Both the position numbers and the translations under genes were made by a program. Below are positions 1-8,899 of a DNA stretch of 33,574 bases, one piece after another (the stretch's first letter is position 1; every line of letters starts with the position of its first letter). Origin of the DNA: Loktanella sp. (GTDB lineage Bacteria; Pseudomonadota; Alphaproteobacteria; Rhodobacterales; Rhodobacteraceae); NCBI GenBank assembly GCA_024686085.1, contig JAIBDT010000031.1, forward strand, positions 1-33,574, given 5' to 3'. The notes under the pieces were generated by a model. The model had not been told where the DNA came from and ran no database searches. It saw only the letters and a list, made by a program, of their open reading frames with translations.

Positions 1-5
1 AGATC

Positions 6-74
6 ATAATCTTCCCTCTCATTTTTAAGACCCTTACCGCTTCGCTGGGTCTTAAAAATGAGAGGGAAGATTAT
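6..74. repeat. Perfect 28-bp inverted repeat (long hairpin)
   Basis: Bases 6-33 are the exact reverse complement of bases 47-74, separated by a 13-base loop (34-46). The arm runs from ATAATCTTCCC to TTAAGACCC. A perfect 28-bp stem is far longer than an ordinary intrinsic terminator. No open reading frame covers it, and it sits just outside the decayed insertion sequence. It could be two abutting mobile-element ends, a small palindromic element, or a strong terminator. I cannot name a family. Confidence 0.85.
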
Positions 75-86
75 AGTACATTACGC

Positions 87-118
87 TAAAGCGGACCGGC
101 TGGAAGCCGGTGGCTTTA
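87..118. repeat. Second hairpin, beside the IS remnant
   Basis: TAAAGC (87-92) pairs with GCTTTA (113-118), and ACCGGCT (95-101) pairs with AGCCGGT (105-111) around a GGA loop. One arm carries an unpaired extra base. The shape resembles the subterminal hairpins of IS200/IS605-type elements and REP sequences. That resemblance is inference, because no matching transposase is present. Confidence 0.5.
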
Positions 119-130
119 ATCCCGTTTGTG

Positions 131-717
131 GAAAGTAAACAGGTCCTGCCTTGCAGCATCGCGTGTGACATATGTCCGCCGCCTGACGCGTTCCCGTTTC
201 AAATGCTGGACAAAGCTTTCGGGCAGCCCATTTTCCGCCATTGGTCCGAGGACAATGGACGTGCGCTTTGTCATTGCAATCCTCACGCCTGCTCATGCTG
301 GCAACAAGATTGCATTTTACAAGAAACGACAGCCACTCTTTGCTGGTGAATTGCGAACCTTGGTCCACTGACCGGTAGGGTATTGCGCAGCAATGCACGA
401 GAGGGGGGAATGGACCATGACCTTGGTCTTTGGTTTGCGCCGCCATACGGCGCTCAACAGAGCCTGAAGCGCGAGGTCGGTTGTCATGCGTGATTGCATG
501 GACCAACCGACAACGCGTCTTGAGAACAGATCGATGACGACAGCCAAATACGACCAGCCTTCGTGGGTTTTGATGTACGTGATGTGCTCGACCTTTGTGC
601 TTGAACCAATGGCGAACAAGGTCTCGCCCATTTTTAAGATGGTGCGCTCTTCCGTGATCCGCGCCGGTTCCCGCTTCAACATTTTGATCTCTGTAGCCTG
701 ATCCACAACTTCAGCTC
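131..717 (-). pseudogene. IS3-family transposase OrfB, decayed
   Basis: Reading the minus strand gives recognisable pieces of the IS3-family DDE (rve) integrase domain, out of order with any single frame. First comes the OrfA tail (IRAEVVDQATEIKMLKRE), fused directly to THEGWSYLAVVIDLFSRRVV, then DQGSQFTSKEWLSFL, then LKRERVRRRTYVTRDAARQD. The N-terminal part of OrfB has been lost. A 41-bp insertion (366-406) shifts the frame between HS and DQGSQF, and another frame change precedes LKRERV. The copy stops near 131, before the usual C-terminal segment. It cannot make an active transposase. The opposite end of the element is probably near 931, where the minus strand begins TGGGAGGTGCCCC. Confidence 0.85.
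366..406. repeat. 41-bp insertion inside the dead transposase
   Basis: Transposase similarity stops at 365 (the codon for D in DQGSQF) and resumes at 407 (the S of VHS). The intervening 41 bases contain GGTAGGGTATTGCGCAGCAA and have no counterpart in IS3 transposases. The sequence style recalls short GTAGGGTG-type intergenic repeats of Rhodobacterales; that comparison is from memory and uncertain. The insertion shifts the reading frame. Confidence 0.5.
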
Positions 718-867
718 TTATATGCGGTACTGTGCCTTCCAAGTGTAAAGTGATTTGGTGCTAATCCCGAGCCGTTCAGCCACTTCGCTGACCGCGTATC
801 CGCGCTCAACGACCTGCGCCACAGCGTCCCGCTTGAACTCGTCCGTAAACCGAATTCCCTTGTTCAT
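718..867 (-). pseudogene. IS3-family OrfA, truncated
   Basis: The minus-strand ATG at 867 opens a 49-residue frame starting MNKGIRFTDEFKRDAVAQVV and containing a helix-turn-helix (SEVAERLGISTKSLYTW) typical of IS3 OrfA (Tnp_1 family). OrfA binds the element's ends and normally continues into a leucine-zipper segment. Here a stop codon (718-720) follows KAQYRI. The zipper segment survives in another frame, joined to OrfB. So this is the start of the same decayed insertion sequence, not a separate gene. Confidence 0.8.
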
Positions 868-1015
868 ATCCGTCTCTCTTTGGCTCCAAAATTGCCAAAC
901 AAAGCGTTTAGGAAACTAGGGGCACCTCCCAAAACCCGTTCACAACCCAATCAAATGCCGCGTCCGACGTCGGATGGGTCTTGACCCACCCTCCCATTGG
1001 CGTGACACCCGCCCC

Positions 1016-3427
1016 ATGACCGCCCTGCCCATTGATCCGATCCTGCCCGAAATTGTGGCCGCCCTGCGCGTCCATGGCCGTGCCGTCCTGCAGGCGCCCC
1101 CCGGTGCCGGTAAAACCACCCGCGTCCCACTGGCCCTCTTAGAGGCGAACGATGTGCAGGGCCGCATCATCATGATCGAGCCGCGCCGCCTTGCCACCCG
1201 CGCCGCAGCCGAACGCCTCGCCGATACGTTGGGCGAGCCCGTAGGCCAGACCATCGGCTACCGGATGCGCGGCGACACCAAGGTCAGCGCCAAAACCCGC
1301 GTCGAGGTCGTTACTGACGGCATCCTCACCCGCATGTTGCAATCGGACCCCGACCTGAAAGGCATCGGCGCGATTATCTTTGACGAATTTCATGAACGGG
1401 CACTTAACGCCGACCTCGCCCTCGCGCTGGCATGGGAAATCCGCAGCGTGCTGCGCCCCGACCTGCAAATTCTTGTGATGTCCGCGACACTCGACGCAGG
1501 CCCCGTGGCGGACATGCTCGACCATGCGCCCGTCATCACGTCCCAAGGCCGCGCCTATCCCGTTAATAACCTTCACCTGCCCAAGGCCCTGCCCAAAGGC
1601 GCCCGTCTACCCCAAGCCACCGCCGACCTGATCGTGCAAGCCGTAGCTGAGACCACAGGCGGCGTGCTTGTCTTCCTGCCCGGCGAAGGTGAAATCCGCC
1701 AAACCCAAGCCGCTCTGTCAGGCCGCCTGCCCGCCGACTGCGAGGTGCGCCCGCTTTACGGCGCACTGCCCTTTGCCGCCCAACGCGCCGCCATCGCGCC
1801 CGTAACCCAAGGGCGCAAAATCGTACTGTCCACTTCCATCGCTGAAACCTCGCTGACCATCGAAGACATCCGCGTTGTCGTCGATGCAGGCAGGTCGCGG
1901 CGCGCACGGTTTGACCCCGCCTCTGGCATGTCGCGGCTTGTGACCGAAAAGGTCAGTCGCGCCGAAGCCACCCAACGCGCAGGCCGCGCAGGACGTGTGG
2001 CCGCAGGGGACTGCTACAAACTCTGGACCAAAGGCGAAGACGGCGCCCTGCCCGCCTTTCCACCAGCCGAGATCGAAGCCGCAGATCTCGCACCCCTCGC
2101 ACTTGAACTGGCGCAGTGGGGCAGCGACGATCTGGCCTTCCTGACGCCGCCCCCCGAAGGCACACTTGCCGAGGCCCGCCGCCTACTCGCCGCTCTCGGC
2201 GCACTCGACGCGAGCGGACGCATTACCGAACATGGCCGCGCCCTCGGTACCCTGCCCCTGCACCCGCGCTTGGCACATATGCTGCTAAAGGCAGGCAAAC
2301 AGGCCGCACCTCTCGCGGCCCTGCTTTCCGCCCGCGACCCCCTGCGCGGCGCACACGTTGACCTCTCGTTGCGCATCAGCGCCTTGCGCGGGCGCTACGA
2401 TGGACCGGGTCAAGTCAACCAAGGCACACTTGCCGCCATCAAATCCGAAATCCCACGCTTGTCCAAAGGGTTACGCGACGCAACGCCAATGTCTTTGGCC
2501 GCAATGGCCGCCCTTGCCTACCCTGACCGGATCGGGCTGCGGCGCAAAGGCGACGCGCCGCGCTATGTGCTGTCTGGGGGCAAAGGGGCAATCCTAGACG
2601 CCGCAGACCCGCTCGCAGGACAGCGGCTGATCGTGGCAACCGACCTCGACGGCGACACGCGCGAAGCACGCGTCAGACAAGCCGCCACCATCTCAGAGGC
2701 CGAGTTGCGCGCTACCTTCCCCGACCAGATCAAATGGGTCGATATCTGCGAATGGTCACGGCGCGACAACAAGGTGCTGACCCGCAGCCAAGAACGGTTT
2801 GGGGCACTGGCACTCGACGACCGGAACTGGACCGATGCACCGCCAGACGCGATTGCAACAGCAATGCTCGACGGGGTGCGGCAACTGGGGTTGAAGGCCT
2901 CGGCGGCGGCAGACAGGTTTCGGGCGCGCGTGGCCTTGGTCGAAAACCTGCCCGCAATGGACAACGACAGCCTGATGGGCGACCTCGAGACATGGCTCTT
3001 GCCACATCTGACAGGCGTGCGGTCCGCGGGTGATTGGAAAGCTTTCGATCTATTGCCTGCGCTGCGGGCAATGCTGGACTGGGACCAAACGCAACGGTTG
3101 GACAAGGCCGCACCCGCGCATTTCACCACGCCACTGGGGCGCAAAATCCCCATCGACTACGCAGGTGACGCGCCCGAAATCACACTGCGCTTGCAAGAAA
3201 TGTTCGGACAAACCACGCACCCGACCGTCGGTAAAACACCGCTGCGGGTCGTGCTTTTGTCTCCGGGGCAAAAGCCGGTGCAAGTGACACAAGACATCGT
3301 CGGGTTCTGGGCGACGTCATATGCGGACGTGCGCCGCGATATGCGCGGGCGCTATCCACGTCATCCATGGCCCGAAGACCCGACCCAAGCGGACCCCACT
3401 TTGCGCGCAAAACCGCGCGGCACTTAA
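1016..3427 (+). CDS. hrpB: ATP-dependent RNA helicase HrpB
   Basis: This is a DExH-box helicase of the HrpB family, cytosolic, with a poorly defined role in bacterial RNA metabolism. It shows Walker A (GAGKTT, about residues 30-35), the DEFHE box (123-127), SATLD (156-160) and the arginine-finger motif QRAGRAGR of the second RecA domain. The HA2-like helical region and the HrpB-specific C-terminal domain follow. An in-frame ATG lies 42 bases upstream at 974, but ATG 1016 (MTALPIDPILPEI) matches the usual HrpB N-terminus and gives 803 aa, close to the family length. It stands alone, between the dead insertion sequence and a Nudix gene, with high GC typical of the core genome. Confidence 0.95.
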   Translation: MTALPIDPILPEIVAALRVHGRAVLQAPPGAGKTTRVPLALLEANDVQGRIIMIEPRRLATRAAAERLADTLGEPVGQTIGYRMRGDTKVSAKTRVEVVTDGILTRMLQSDPDLKGIGAIIFDEFHERALNADLALALAWEIRSVLRPDLQILVMSATLDAGPVADMLDHAPVITSQGRAYPVNNLHLPKALPKGARLPQATADLIVQAVAETTGGVLVFLPGEGEIRQTQAALSGRLPADCEVRPLYGALPFAAQRAAIAPVTQGRKIVLSTSIAETSLTIEDIRVVVDAGRSRRARFDPASGMSRLVTEKVSRAEATQRAGRAGRVAAGDCYKLWTKGEDGALPAFPPAEIEAADLAPLALELAQWGSDDLAFLTPPPEGTLAEARRLLAALGALDASGRITEHGRALGTLPLHPRLAHMLLKAGKQAAPLAALLSARDPLRGAHVDLSLRISALRGRYDGPGQVNQGTLAAIKSEIPRLSKGLRDATPMSLAAMAALAYPDRIGLRRKGDAPRYVLSGGKGAILDAADPLAGQRLIVATDLDGDTREARVRQAATISEAELRATFPDQIKWVDICEWSRRDNKVLTRSQERFGALALDDRNWTDAPPDAIATAMLDGVRQLGLKASAAADRFRARVALVENLPAMDNDSLMGDLETWLLPHLTGVRSAGDWKAFDLLPALRAMLDWDQTQRLDKAAPAHFTTPLGRKIPIDYAGDAPEITLRLQEMFGQTTHPTVGKTPLRVVLLSPGQKPVQVTQDIVGFWATSYADVRRDMRGRYPRHPWPEDPTQADPTLRAKPRGT

Positions 3428-3508
3428 CGCTCGCTATCCCGTGAGTTGCATACATCAAACACCTGTGTTAATTAAAACGTAATAAAATAAGACTATTGGC
3501 AGGTTACT

Positions 3509-3964
3509 ATGAGTACGATGCTCCAAATCATTTGGGCGAACGCTGTTCGTCCGCTTTTTCAACGTCCGCCTGTTTTGCAGTTGGCGGCGCTGTGCCACCG
3601 CGCGACCAAGAACGGAAAAGAGGTGCTTCTGGTCACTTCGTCCTCTGGACGGTGGATCTTGCCGAAAGGCTGGCCGATTGATGGCAAAACCGCCGTCCAA
3701 GCAGCCCAGCAAGAAGCGTGGGAAGAAGGCGGCGTAAAATCCTCCGTGTCCCACGGCGACGCCTGGGGCATGTTCCACGGCAAAAAGAACTACGACAGCG
3801 GGCTGTCCGTGCCTTGCGAAACTGCAGTCTACGAATTGCAGGTCGACGACGTTGCCAATGACTTTCCCGAAGCGCATAAGCGTGACCGGATCTGGGTGTC
3901 CCCCAGCCGTGCGGCCGAAATGGTCGATGAGGTTGGTCTAAAGTCACTTTTGGCCAAGTATTAA
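3509..3964 (+). CDS. Nudix hydrolase
   Basis: A 151-aa Nudix-fold protein. The Nudix box is readable as GWPIDGK...QEAWEEGGV, following the pattern G-x5-E-x7-REuxEExGu, but with Lys in place of the first Glu and Gln in place of the Arg. The metal-binding EAWEE core is intact. PKGW just before the box resembles the diphosphoinositol-polyphosphate/diadenosine-polyphosphate type, so nucleoside or inositol polyphosphates are likely substrates (inference). A small hairpin, GCACAG-TTGAT-CTGTGC (3977-3993), follows the stop and may end the transcript before pit. Confidence 0.88.
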   Translation: MSTMLQIIWANAVRPLFQRPPVLQLAALCHRATKNGKEVLLVTSSSGRWILPKGWPIDGKTAVQAAQQEAWEEGGVKSSVSHGDAWGMFHGKKNYDSGLSVPCETAVYELQVDDVANDFPEAHKRDRIWVSPSRAAEMVDEVGLKSLLAKY

Positions 3965-4009
3965 ACCCAAACGCATCTGCACAGTTGATCTGTGCGCCTG
4001 ACATGTTTA

Positions 4010-4047
4010 CCCCCCGATCAAATACTAAGATTTGATCCAAATGGGGG
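4010..4047 (+). promoter_or_regulatory. 5' leader hairpin covering the pit ribosome-binding site
   Basis: GATCAAAT (4016-4023) pairs exactly with ATTTGATC (4030-4037) around the loop ACTAAG. The six C bases just outside (4010-4015) can pair with GGGGG (4043-4047), which is the apparent Shine-Dalgarno sequence six bases before ATG 4053. A five-base bulge (CAAAT) separates the two helices. When folded, the ribosome-binding site would be hidden, which suggests translational control. This is structure read by eye. Confidence 0.5.
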
Positions 4048-4052
4048 ATACC

Positions 4053-5534
4053 ATGGCCGACGAAGAAACAGACCGTCATTGGCATACACTTGATCGCGAC
4101 CTTGGACGCATCTCAAAGGTTGAATACGGCACACAGATGGCCGCGCGCCCAATGGTTGGGATCGGAATCGCACTTGCGTTCATCATTATTGCAGCCCTGT
4201 TCGCAGCGATATTTTTCGTAGGCCCATCAACATCTTACGTTGTTATCGCGGCAGCGGCGATTGGCGCTTATATGGCGGTCAACATCGGTGCAAACGATGT
4301 AGCCAACAACATGGGCCCCGCTGTTGGGGCCAATGCGATGACCATGGGCGTGGCAATTGCGATTGCGGCGATCTTTGAAAGTGCGGGCGCACTGCTGGCA
4401 GGCGGGGACGTCGTATCAACCATTTCCAAAGGAATCATCGACCCGCAAAGTGTGGCAGGACATGACGTTTTCATCTGGGCGATGATGGCGGCGCTGCTCT
4501 CTAGCGCGATCTGGGTCAATATGGCGACTTGGGTCGGCGCACCTGTCTCGACCACACACTCTGTCGTGGGCGGGGTGATGGGCGCAGGGATCGCGGCGGC
4601 AGGTTTCGCAGCCGTGAACTGGCCCACAATGGGCACGATCGCACTCAGCTGGGTAATTTCACCCGTGCTGGGCGGTGTGATCGCGGCGCTGTTTTTGTGG
4701 TTCATCAAATCAACAATCATCTACCAAGACGACAAAATCGCGGCAGCACGCAAGTGGGTGCCGGTTTTGATTGGTATCATGGCGGGTGTATTCGCGACCT
4801 ATCTGACAATGAAAGGCCTCAAGAAAATCGTCTCTGTCGACTTGGGCACAGCGATCCTGATCGGTCTGGCCATTGCGGTTGTCGTCTATGGCATCTCGCG
4901 GCCATTGGTGCGCAGACAGTCCGAAGGGTTAGAGAACCGCAACAAATCCCTCAAGGTTCTGTTCTCGATCCCGCTGGTCCTGTCAGCAGCGTTGCTATCG
5001 TTTGCGCATGGCGCCAATGACGTGGCAAATGCGGTCGGCCCGCTGGCCGCGATTGTGCACGCAGAACAATTCGGCACATTTGCAGGCGAGGTAAACATCC
5101 CGCTTTGGGTCATGGTCATCGGGGCATTTGGTATCTCGTTTGGTCTGATCCTGTTCGGGCCAAAACTGATCCGCATGGTCGGCAGCCAGATCACCAAACT
5201 TAACCCGATGCGCGCCTATTGTGTGGCTTTGTCAGCGGCAATCACGGTGATCATGGCCAGCTGGTTGGGGCTTCCGGTATCTTCGACACATATCGCCGTG
5301 GGTGGTGTGTTCGGGGTCGGTTTCTTCCGAGAATACCACGCAGAACGCCAGCTGCGCAAATCCAAAGCAGCGCGCCCTGCCGCATCGCAAATCGCACCCG
5401 AAGAACGCCGCCGGCGCAAGCTGGTGCGCCGGTCACACTTCCTGACCATCATCGCCGCATGGGTTATCACCGTGCCCGCAGCCGCGATCATGTCGGGCGT
5501 GATCTTCTTGGCGCTTCACGCGATGTTCGTCTAA
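4053..5534 (+). CDS. pit: Inorganic phosphate transporter, Pit/PHO4 family
   Basis: A 493-aa inner-membrane carrier importing phosphate (usually as a metal-phosphate complex) with protons or cations. The family's inverted duplication is visible: GANDVANN near residues 79-86 and GANDVANA near 320-327, each followed by further hydrophobic helices and a matching P-V-S-(S/T)-T-H motif (near 164 and again in the second half). A charged stretch near 285-300 and a basic segment near the C-terminus are cytoplasmic loops. Frames also open at TTG 4032 and ATG 4041. ATG 4053 is preferred for its GGGGG ribosome-binding site and because MADEETDRHW is a sensible N-terminus. No DUF47/PhoU-like partner gene lies next to it. 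Confidence 0.92.
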   Translation: MADEETDRHWHTLDRDLGRISKVEYGTQMAARPMVGIGIALAFIIIAALFAAIFFVGPSTSYVVIAAAAIGAYMAVNIGANDVANNMGPAVGANAMTMGVAIAIAAIFESAGALLAGGDVVSTISKGIIDPQSVAGHDVFIWAMMAALLSSAIWVNMATWVGAPVSTTHSVVGGVMGAGIAAAGFAAVNWPTMGTIALSWVISPVLGGVIAALFLWFIKSTIIYQDDKIAAARKWVPVLIGIMAGVFATYLTMKGLKKIVSVDLGTAILIGLAIAVVVYGISRPLVRRQSEGLENRNKSLKVLFSIPLVLSAALLSFAHGANDVANAVGPLAAIVHAEQFGTFAGEVNIPLWVMVIGAFGISFGLILFGPKLIRMVGSQITKLNPMRAYCVALSAAITVIMASWLGLPVSSTHIAVGGVFGVGFFREYHAERQLRKSKAARPAASQIAPEERRRRKLVRRSHFLTIIAAWVITVPAAAIMSGVIFLALHAMFV

Positions 5535-5542
5535 TAAAAGGC

Positions 5543-5608
5543 GGGGAAGGACGTATCCTTCCCCTTCCCTCAATCGACAAAGGGCGGGCAATTTGCCCGC
5601 CCTTTTCT
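5543..5608. terminator. Double hairpin terminator between pit and argF
   Basis: The first hairpin is GGGGAAGGA (5543-5551) with TCCTTCCCC (5556-5564). The second is AAAGGGCGGGC (5579-5589) with GCCCGCCCTTT (5595-5605) around AATTT, running into TTTTCT. The A-run and T-run flank the second stem, so it can end both pit (plus) and argF (minus), whose stop lies at 5629. Confidence 0.85.
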
Positions 5609-5628
5609 ATGGATACCGCATCAACCCG

Positions 5629-6534
5629 TTACTTACTCAAGCAATGCCGCATAATCGCTTTTTGCACGTGAAGCCGGTTTTCCGCCTCATCAAAGATCAC
5701 CGAATGCTTGCCGTCCATCACCGATGATGTGGCCTCGTCATCGCGGTGGGCTGGCAGGCAGTGCATGAACAAAGCATCACCCTTTGCCTTCGCCATCAGG
5801 TCGTCATTAACCTGATAGCCGCGCAATTGGTTATGGCGGCGCTCGCGGGCGGACTGCGGATCATGCATCGACACCCATGTGTCAGTCACAACCAGATCGG
5901 CACCTTTAACGGCCTCATGCGGATCACGCACAGTGGTGTAAAGTCCATCCAAAGCCCGTTCAGGATCCAGCGTTTCAGGCCCAGTGAACACCAGTTCAAA
6001 GTCGAACTGCTTGGCGGCATGGGCGAAGCTGGCAAAGACATTGTTGCCGTCACCCGACCAAACGACCTTTTTGCCTTTGATCGGGCCGTTGTGTTCTTCA
6101 AACGTCATGATGTCGGCCATGATCTGACATGGATGCGTGCGGTTGGTCAGCCCGTTGATCACGGGCACCGTCGCATATTCCGCCATATCCAGCAGCGTCT
6201 GTTCCTCAAACGTGCGGATCATGATCAGATCGACGTAGCGCGACAAAACGCGGGCCGTATCAGCGATCGTTTCGCCATGGCCCAACTGCATGTCAGCACC
6301 TGACAAAACCATCGTCTGCCCGCCCATCTGGCGCACACCGACGTCAAAACTGACGCGGGTTCGTGTGGATGGCTTTTCAAAGATCAGCGCGACCATCTGC
6401 CCCGCAAGCGGCTGGTCCGCATCAAGTGTTCCCTTGGACATGCCCGCGCGTGCGTTCTTCATGTCGCGCGCGTTGCTAATGATATCCCGCAGGTCAGATT
6501 GCGGGGTCGTATGGATGTCTAAAAAATGTGTCAT
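5629..6534 (-). CDS. argF: Ornithine carbamoyltransferase
   Basis: A 301-aa cytosolic enzyme of arginine biosynthesis: carbamoyl phosphate + ornithine gives citrulline + phosphate. The carbamoyl-phosphate motif STRTR (about 56-60), HPCQ (134-137) and the ornithine-side HCLPAHR (258-264) are all present. The ATG at 6534 (MTHFLDIHT) is chosen. A frame nine codons longer (to 6561) has no family-like sequence. It lies 62 bases downstream of argD on the same strand, the usual alphaproteobacterial argD-argF order, and is very likely co-transcribed with it. Confidence 0.96.
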   Translation of the reverse strand: MTHFLDIHTTPQSDLRDIISNARDMKNARAGMSKGTLDADQPLAGQMVALIFEKPSTRTRVSFDVGVRQMGGQTMVLSGADMQLGHGETIADTARVLSRYVDLIMIRTFEEQTLLDMAEYATVPVINGLTNRTHPCQIMADIMTFEEHNGPIKGKKVVWSGDGNNVFASFAHAAKQFDFELVFTGPETLDPERALDGLYTTVRDPHEAVKGADLVVTDTWVSMHDPQSARERRHNQLRGYQVNDDLMAKAKGDALFMHCLPAHRDDEATSSVMDGKHSVIFDEAENRLHVQKAIMRHCLSK

Positions 6535-6563
6535 AAGTCTATTTTCGGTTCGGGCTGGCAAGG

Positions 6564-6581
6564 CTGGGGGCTAGCCCCCAG
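6564..6581. repeat. 18-bp perfect palindrome between argD and argF
   Basis: CTGGGGGCTAGCCCCCAG is self-complementary and sits in the 62-base argD-argF gap, extended by further G/C-rich sequence. In the transcript it would be a strong hairpin without a U-run. It is more likely to adjust argD/argF stoichiometry or protect RNA ends than to terminate fully. Confidence 0.6.
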
Positions 6582-6596
6582 ACCCCCAGCATATTT

Positions 6597-7775
6597 CTAC
6601 TCGGAAAAAATGGCGGTCGCCGCTTGGTCCAATAAGGTGATTGCGGTGCGAATATCGTCGTCGCTGATGTTCAGGGGTGGCAAAAGACGGATCACGTTGT
6701 CGGCGGCTGGCACCGTCAGAATTCCCGCATCATAACCGGCCTTCACGATATCGCTGTTGGTGGCTTTGCACTTGAGGCCCAACATCAGACCCGTGCCTCG
6801 CACACTCTCGAACACGTCCGGATGGGAAGATACCAGCCCTTCCAGCGCTTGGCGTAGCATCCCGCCTTTGCGGTTCACTTCCGCAAGGAACGCATCGTCG
6901 GCCACGATCTCCATGACCTTGCCGCCGACTGCGCAGGCCAGCGGGTTGCCCCCGTAAGTCGAGCCATGGGTGCCCGCGCCCATACCTGATGCCGCGTTTT
7001 CCGTGGCCAGTACAGCGCCCAGCGGGAAGCCCCCGCCGATGCCTTTAGCCACCATCATGATGTCAGGGGTCACGCCCGCCCATTCATGCGCGAACAGCTT
7101 GCCGGTGCGCCCCATGCCGCATTGCACCTCGTCGAGCATCATCAGGATACCGTGCTCGTCGCATAGATCGCGTAGGCCCTTCAGGCAGGCATCTGGCAGC
7201 GGACGAATACCGCCCTCGCCCTGAACAGGCTCGACCATAATACCCGCAACAGTGGGGGATTTAGCAGCCTCGCTCAGCGCCGCATGATCGCCAAATTCCA
7301 AGTGAATGAAACCGGGCAACAACGGGCCAAACCCTTTGGTCATCTTCTCGGACCCCGCCGCAGAGATGCCCGCAGACGACCGACCATGGAAGGACCCAGA
7401 GAAGGTGATGATATCCGTGCGCGCGGTCTCGCCTTTGTCATACCAATACTTGCGGGCCATTTTCACCGCCAATTCGCAGGATTCCGTGCCCGAGTTGGTG
7501 AAAAAAACGGTGTCGGCGAATGTCTTGTCGACCAGCGCATCGGCCAGCTTTTGCTGGGCAGGAATGTTGTAAAGGTTCGAGACATGCCAAAGGTTCTGCG
7601 CCTGCTCGGTCAAAGCTGCGACCAATTCAGGGGCCGCATGACCCAACGCATTCACTGCAATCCCTGCGCCCAAATCCAAGAAACGTCGGCCATCTGCTTC
7701 CGTCAACCAAGAACCTTCACCTTTGACAAACGTCAACGGGGCGCGCGAATAGGTTGGCAAAACAGATGGGATCAT
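6597..7775 (-). CDS. argD: Acetylornithine aminotransferase
   Basis: A 392-aa class III PLP-dependent aminotransferase. It converts N-acetylglutamate 5-semialdehyde to N-acetylornithine, and in many bacteria also acts on succinyl-diaminopimelate. Visible motifs are FFTNSGTES (91-99), SGSFHGR (126-132), the cofactor-binding LDEVQCG (214-220) and the Schiff-base lysine in VAKGIGGGFPLGA (K244). Length and N-terminus (MIPSVLPTYSRAPL) fit the ArgD family. It is the first gene of argD-argF. The argF adjacency favours ArgD over other ornithine transaminases. Confidence 0.95.
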   Translation of the reverse strand: MIPSVLPTYSRAPLTFVKGEGSWLTEADGRRFLDLGAGIAVNALGHAAPELVAALTEQAQNLWHVSNLYNIPAQQKLADALVDKTFADTVFFTNSGTESCELAVKMARKYWYDKGETARTDIITFSGSFHGRSSAGISAAGSEKMTKGFGPLLPGFIHLEFGDHAALSEAAKSPTVAGIMVEPVQGEGGIRPLPDACLKGLRDLCDEHGILMMLDEVQCGMGRTGKLFAHEWAGVTPDIMMVAKGIGGGFPLGAVLATENAASGMGAGTHGSTYGGNPLACAVGGKVMEIVADDAFLAEVNRKGGMLRQALEGLVSSHPDVFESVRGTGLMLGLKCKATNSDIVKAGYDAGILTVPAADNVIRLLPPLNISDDDIRTAITLLDQAATAIFSE

Positions 7776-7964
7776 AGCGGATCAGCCTTTGCTGGATAAA
7801 AGAAGCCCGATTGGTGCCAATGGCAGGGCGTCATGTCAATGATTGATGAGGAAAGAAGTCACAGGATCGCTGACGCAAAATTTAGCGTCGACGTCGGATC
7901 ACATATGTTGTGCGTGTCATCATACAGGTGACTTAGCGGAAAATTGGCACCCTGTGAAGCGCAA

Positions 7965-8786
7965 TTACGCCTTCAGGCGATACCCACGATCCATCCAGTT
8001 CCAGCAAATGCCCAGCACAAGGGCGCAGGCGGCTGATACAACGATCAACCCGATCCACGGGCTGCTATCGGACACACCGATCATGCCACGGCGGACCCCG
8101 TCAATAATGTAGAAGAACGGATTGGCATGGGACATCGCTTGCAGCCAGCTTGGCAAGGCATCGATGGAATAAAACGTACCCGACAAAAACGCGAGCGGGG
8201 TCACAAGAAAGTTCGAGATCGCCGACAGTTGATCAAATTTATTGGCGAAAATCCCTGCGATCATGCCAAGACCGCCCATCAGGACCGAGCCCAACAGCAC
8301 AAAAATCACAACCCACGCAGGGTTGACCATGCCAACGCCCAAGAACACCCAACAGCCCAACGCAATAACCACGGCGACCAAGGCACCACGGGCGACCGCA
8401 CCACAAATATAGCCCGTGACCAACTCGGCAGCGGACAAAGGCGGCATCAATGTATCCACGATATTGCCCTGCACTTTGGCACTGGCAAGACTGGACGAAG
8501 TATTGGCAAAGGCGTTCTGAATAACTGTCATCGTCAAAATGCCCGGCGCCAGAAAGGTCATAAACGGCACGCCCATGACGTCGCCACGCTGGGGACCAAT
8601 CGCAATCGTGAAGATCATCAAAAACAAACCGGCATTGATCAATGGGGCCATGACAGTCTGCGACCAGACGTTCATGAAACGCTTGACCTCACGGCGCATC
8701 AGCGTCCATGTACCTAGCCAATTGACCCGTCCAAAGCGGCGCATACCCATATCTGTTTGTTCATGCATTACATCACCCGTGTTCAT
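7965..8786 (-). CDS. ABC-2 type transporter permease (no ATPase nearby)
   Basis: A 273-aa integral membrane protein with about six hydrophobic segments and the ABC-2 signature region (AGIFANKFDQLSAISNFLVTP, then LSGTFYSIDALPSWLQ and NPFFYIIDGVRRG). ABC-2 permeases work as dimers with a separate ATPase to export lipids, polysaccharides or drugs. Neither flank carries an ATP-binding subunit, so its partner must be encoded elsewhere. ATG 8786 is used; ATG 8768 (MHEQTDMG) is an equally plausible start. A small inverted repeat, GCAGATG (8791-8797) with CATCTGC (8805-8811), lies just upstream. Confidence 0.85.
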   Translation of the reverse strand: MNTGDVMHEQTDMGMRRFGRVNWLGTWTLMRREVKRFMNVWSQTVMAPLINAGLFLMIFTIAIGPQRGDVMGVPFMTFLAPGILTMTVIQNAFANTSSSLASAKVQGNIVDTLMPPLSAAELVTGYICGAVARGALVAVVIALGCWVFLGVGMVNPAWVVIFVLLGSVLMGGLGMIAGIFANKFDQLSAISNFLVTPLAFLSGTFYSIDALPSWLQAMSHANPFFYIIDGVRRGMIGVSDSSPWIGLIVVSAACALVLGICWNWMDRGYRLKA

Positions 8787-8899
8787 TTCCGCAGATGCGC
8801 TTCACATCTGCCCTTACAATGCTTACAATAGGTGATTGAACAAATAGGCAAGGCCCGATGTGCGCGTGTACATCCCGCCAAGAACTCAAAGGAATTTGA

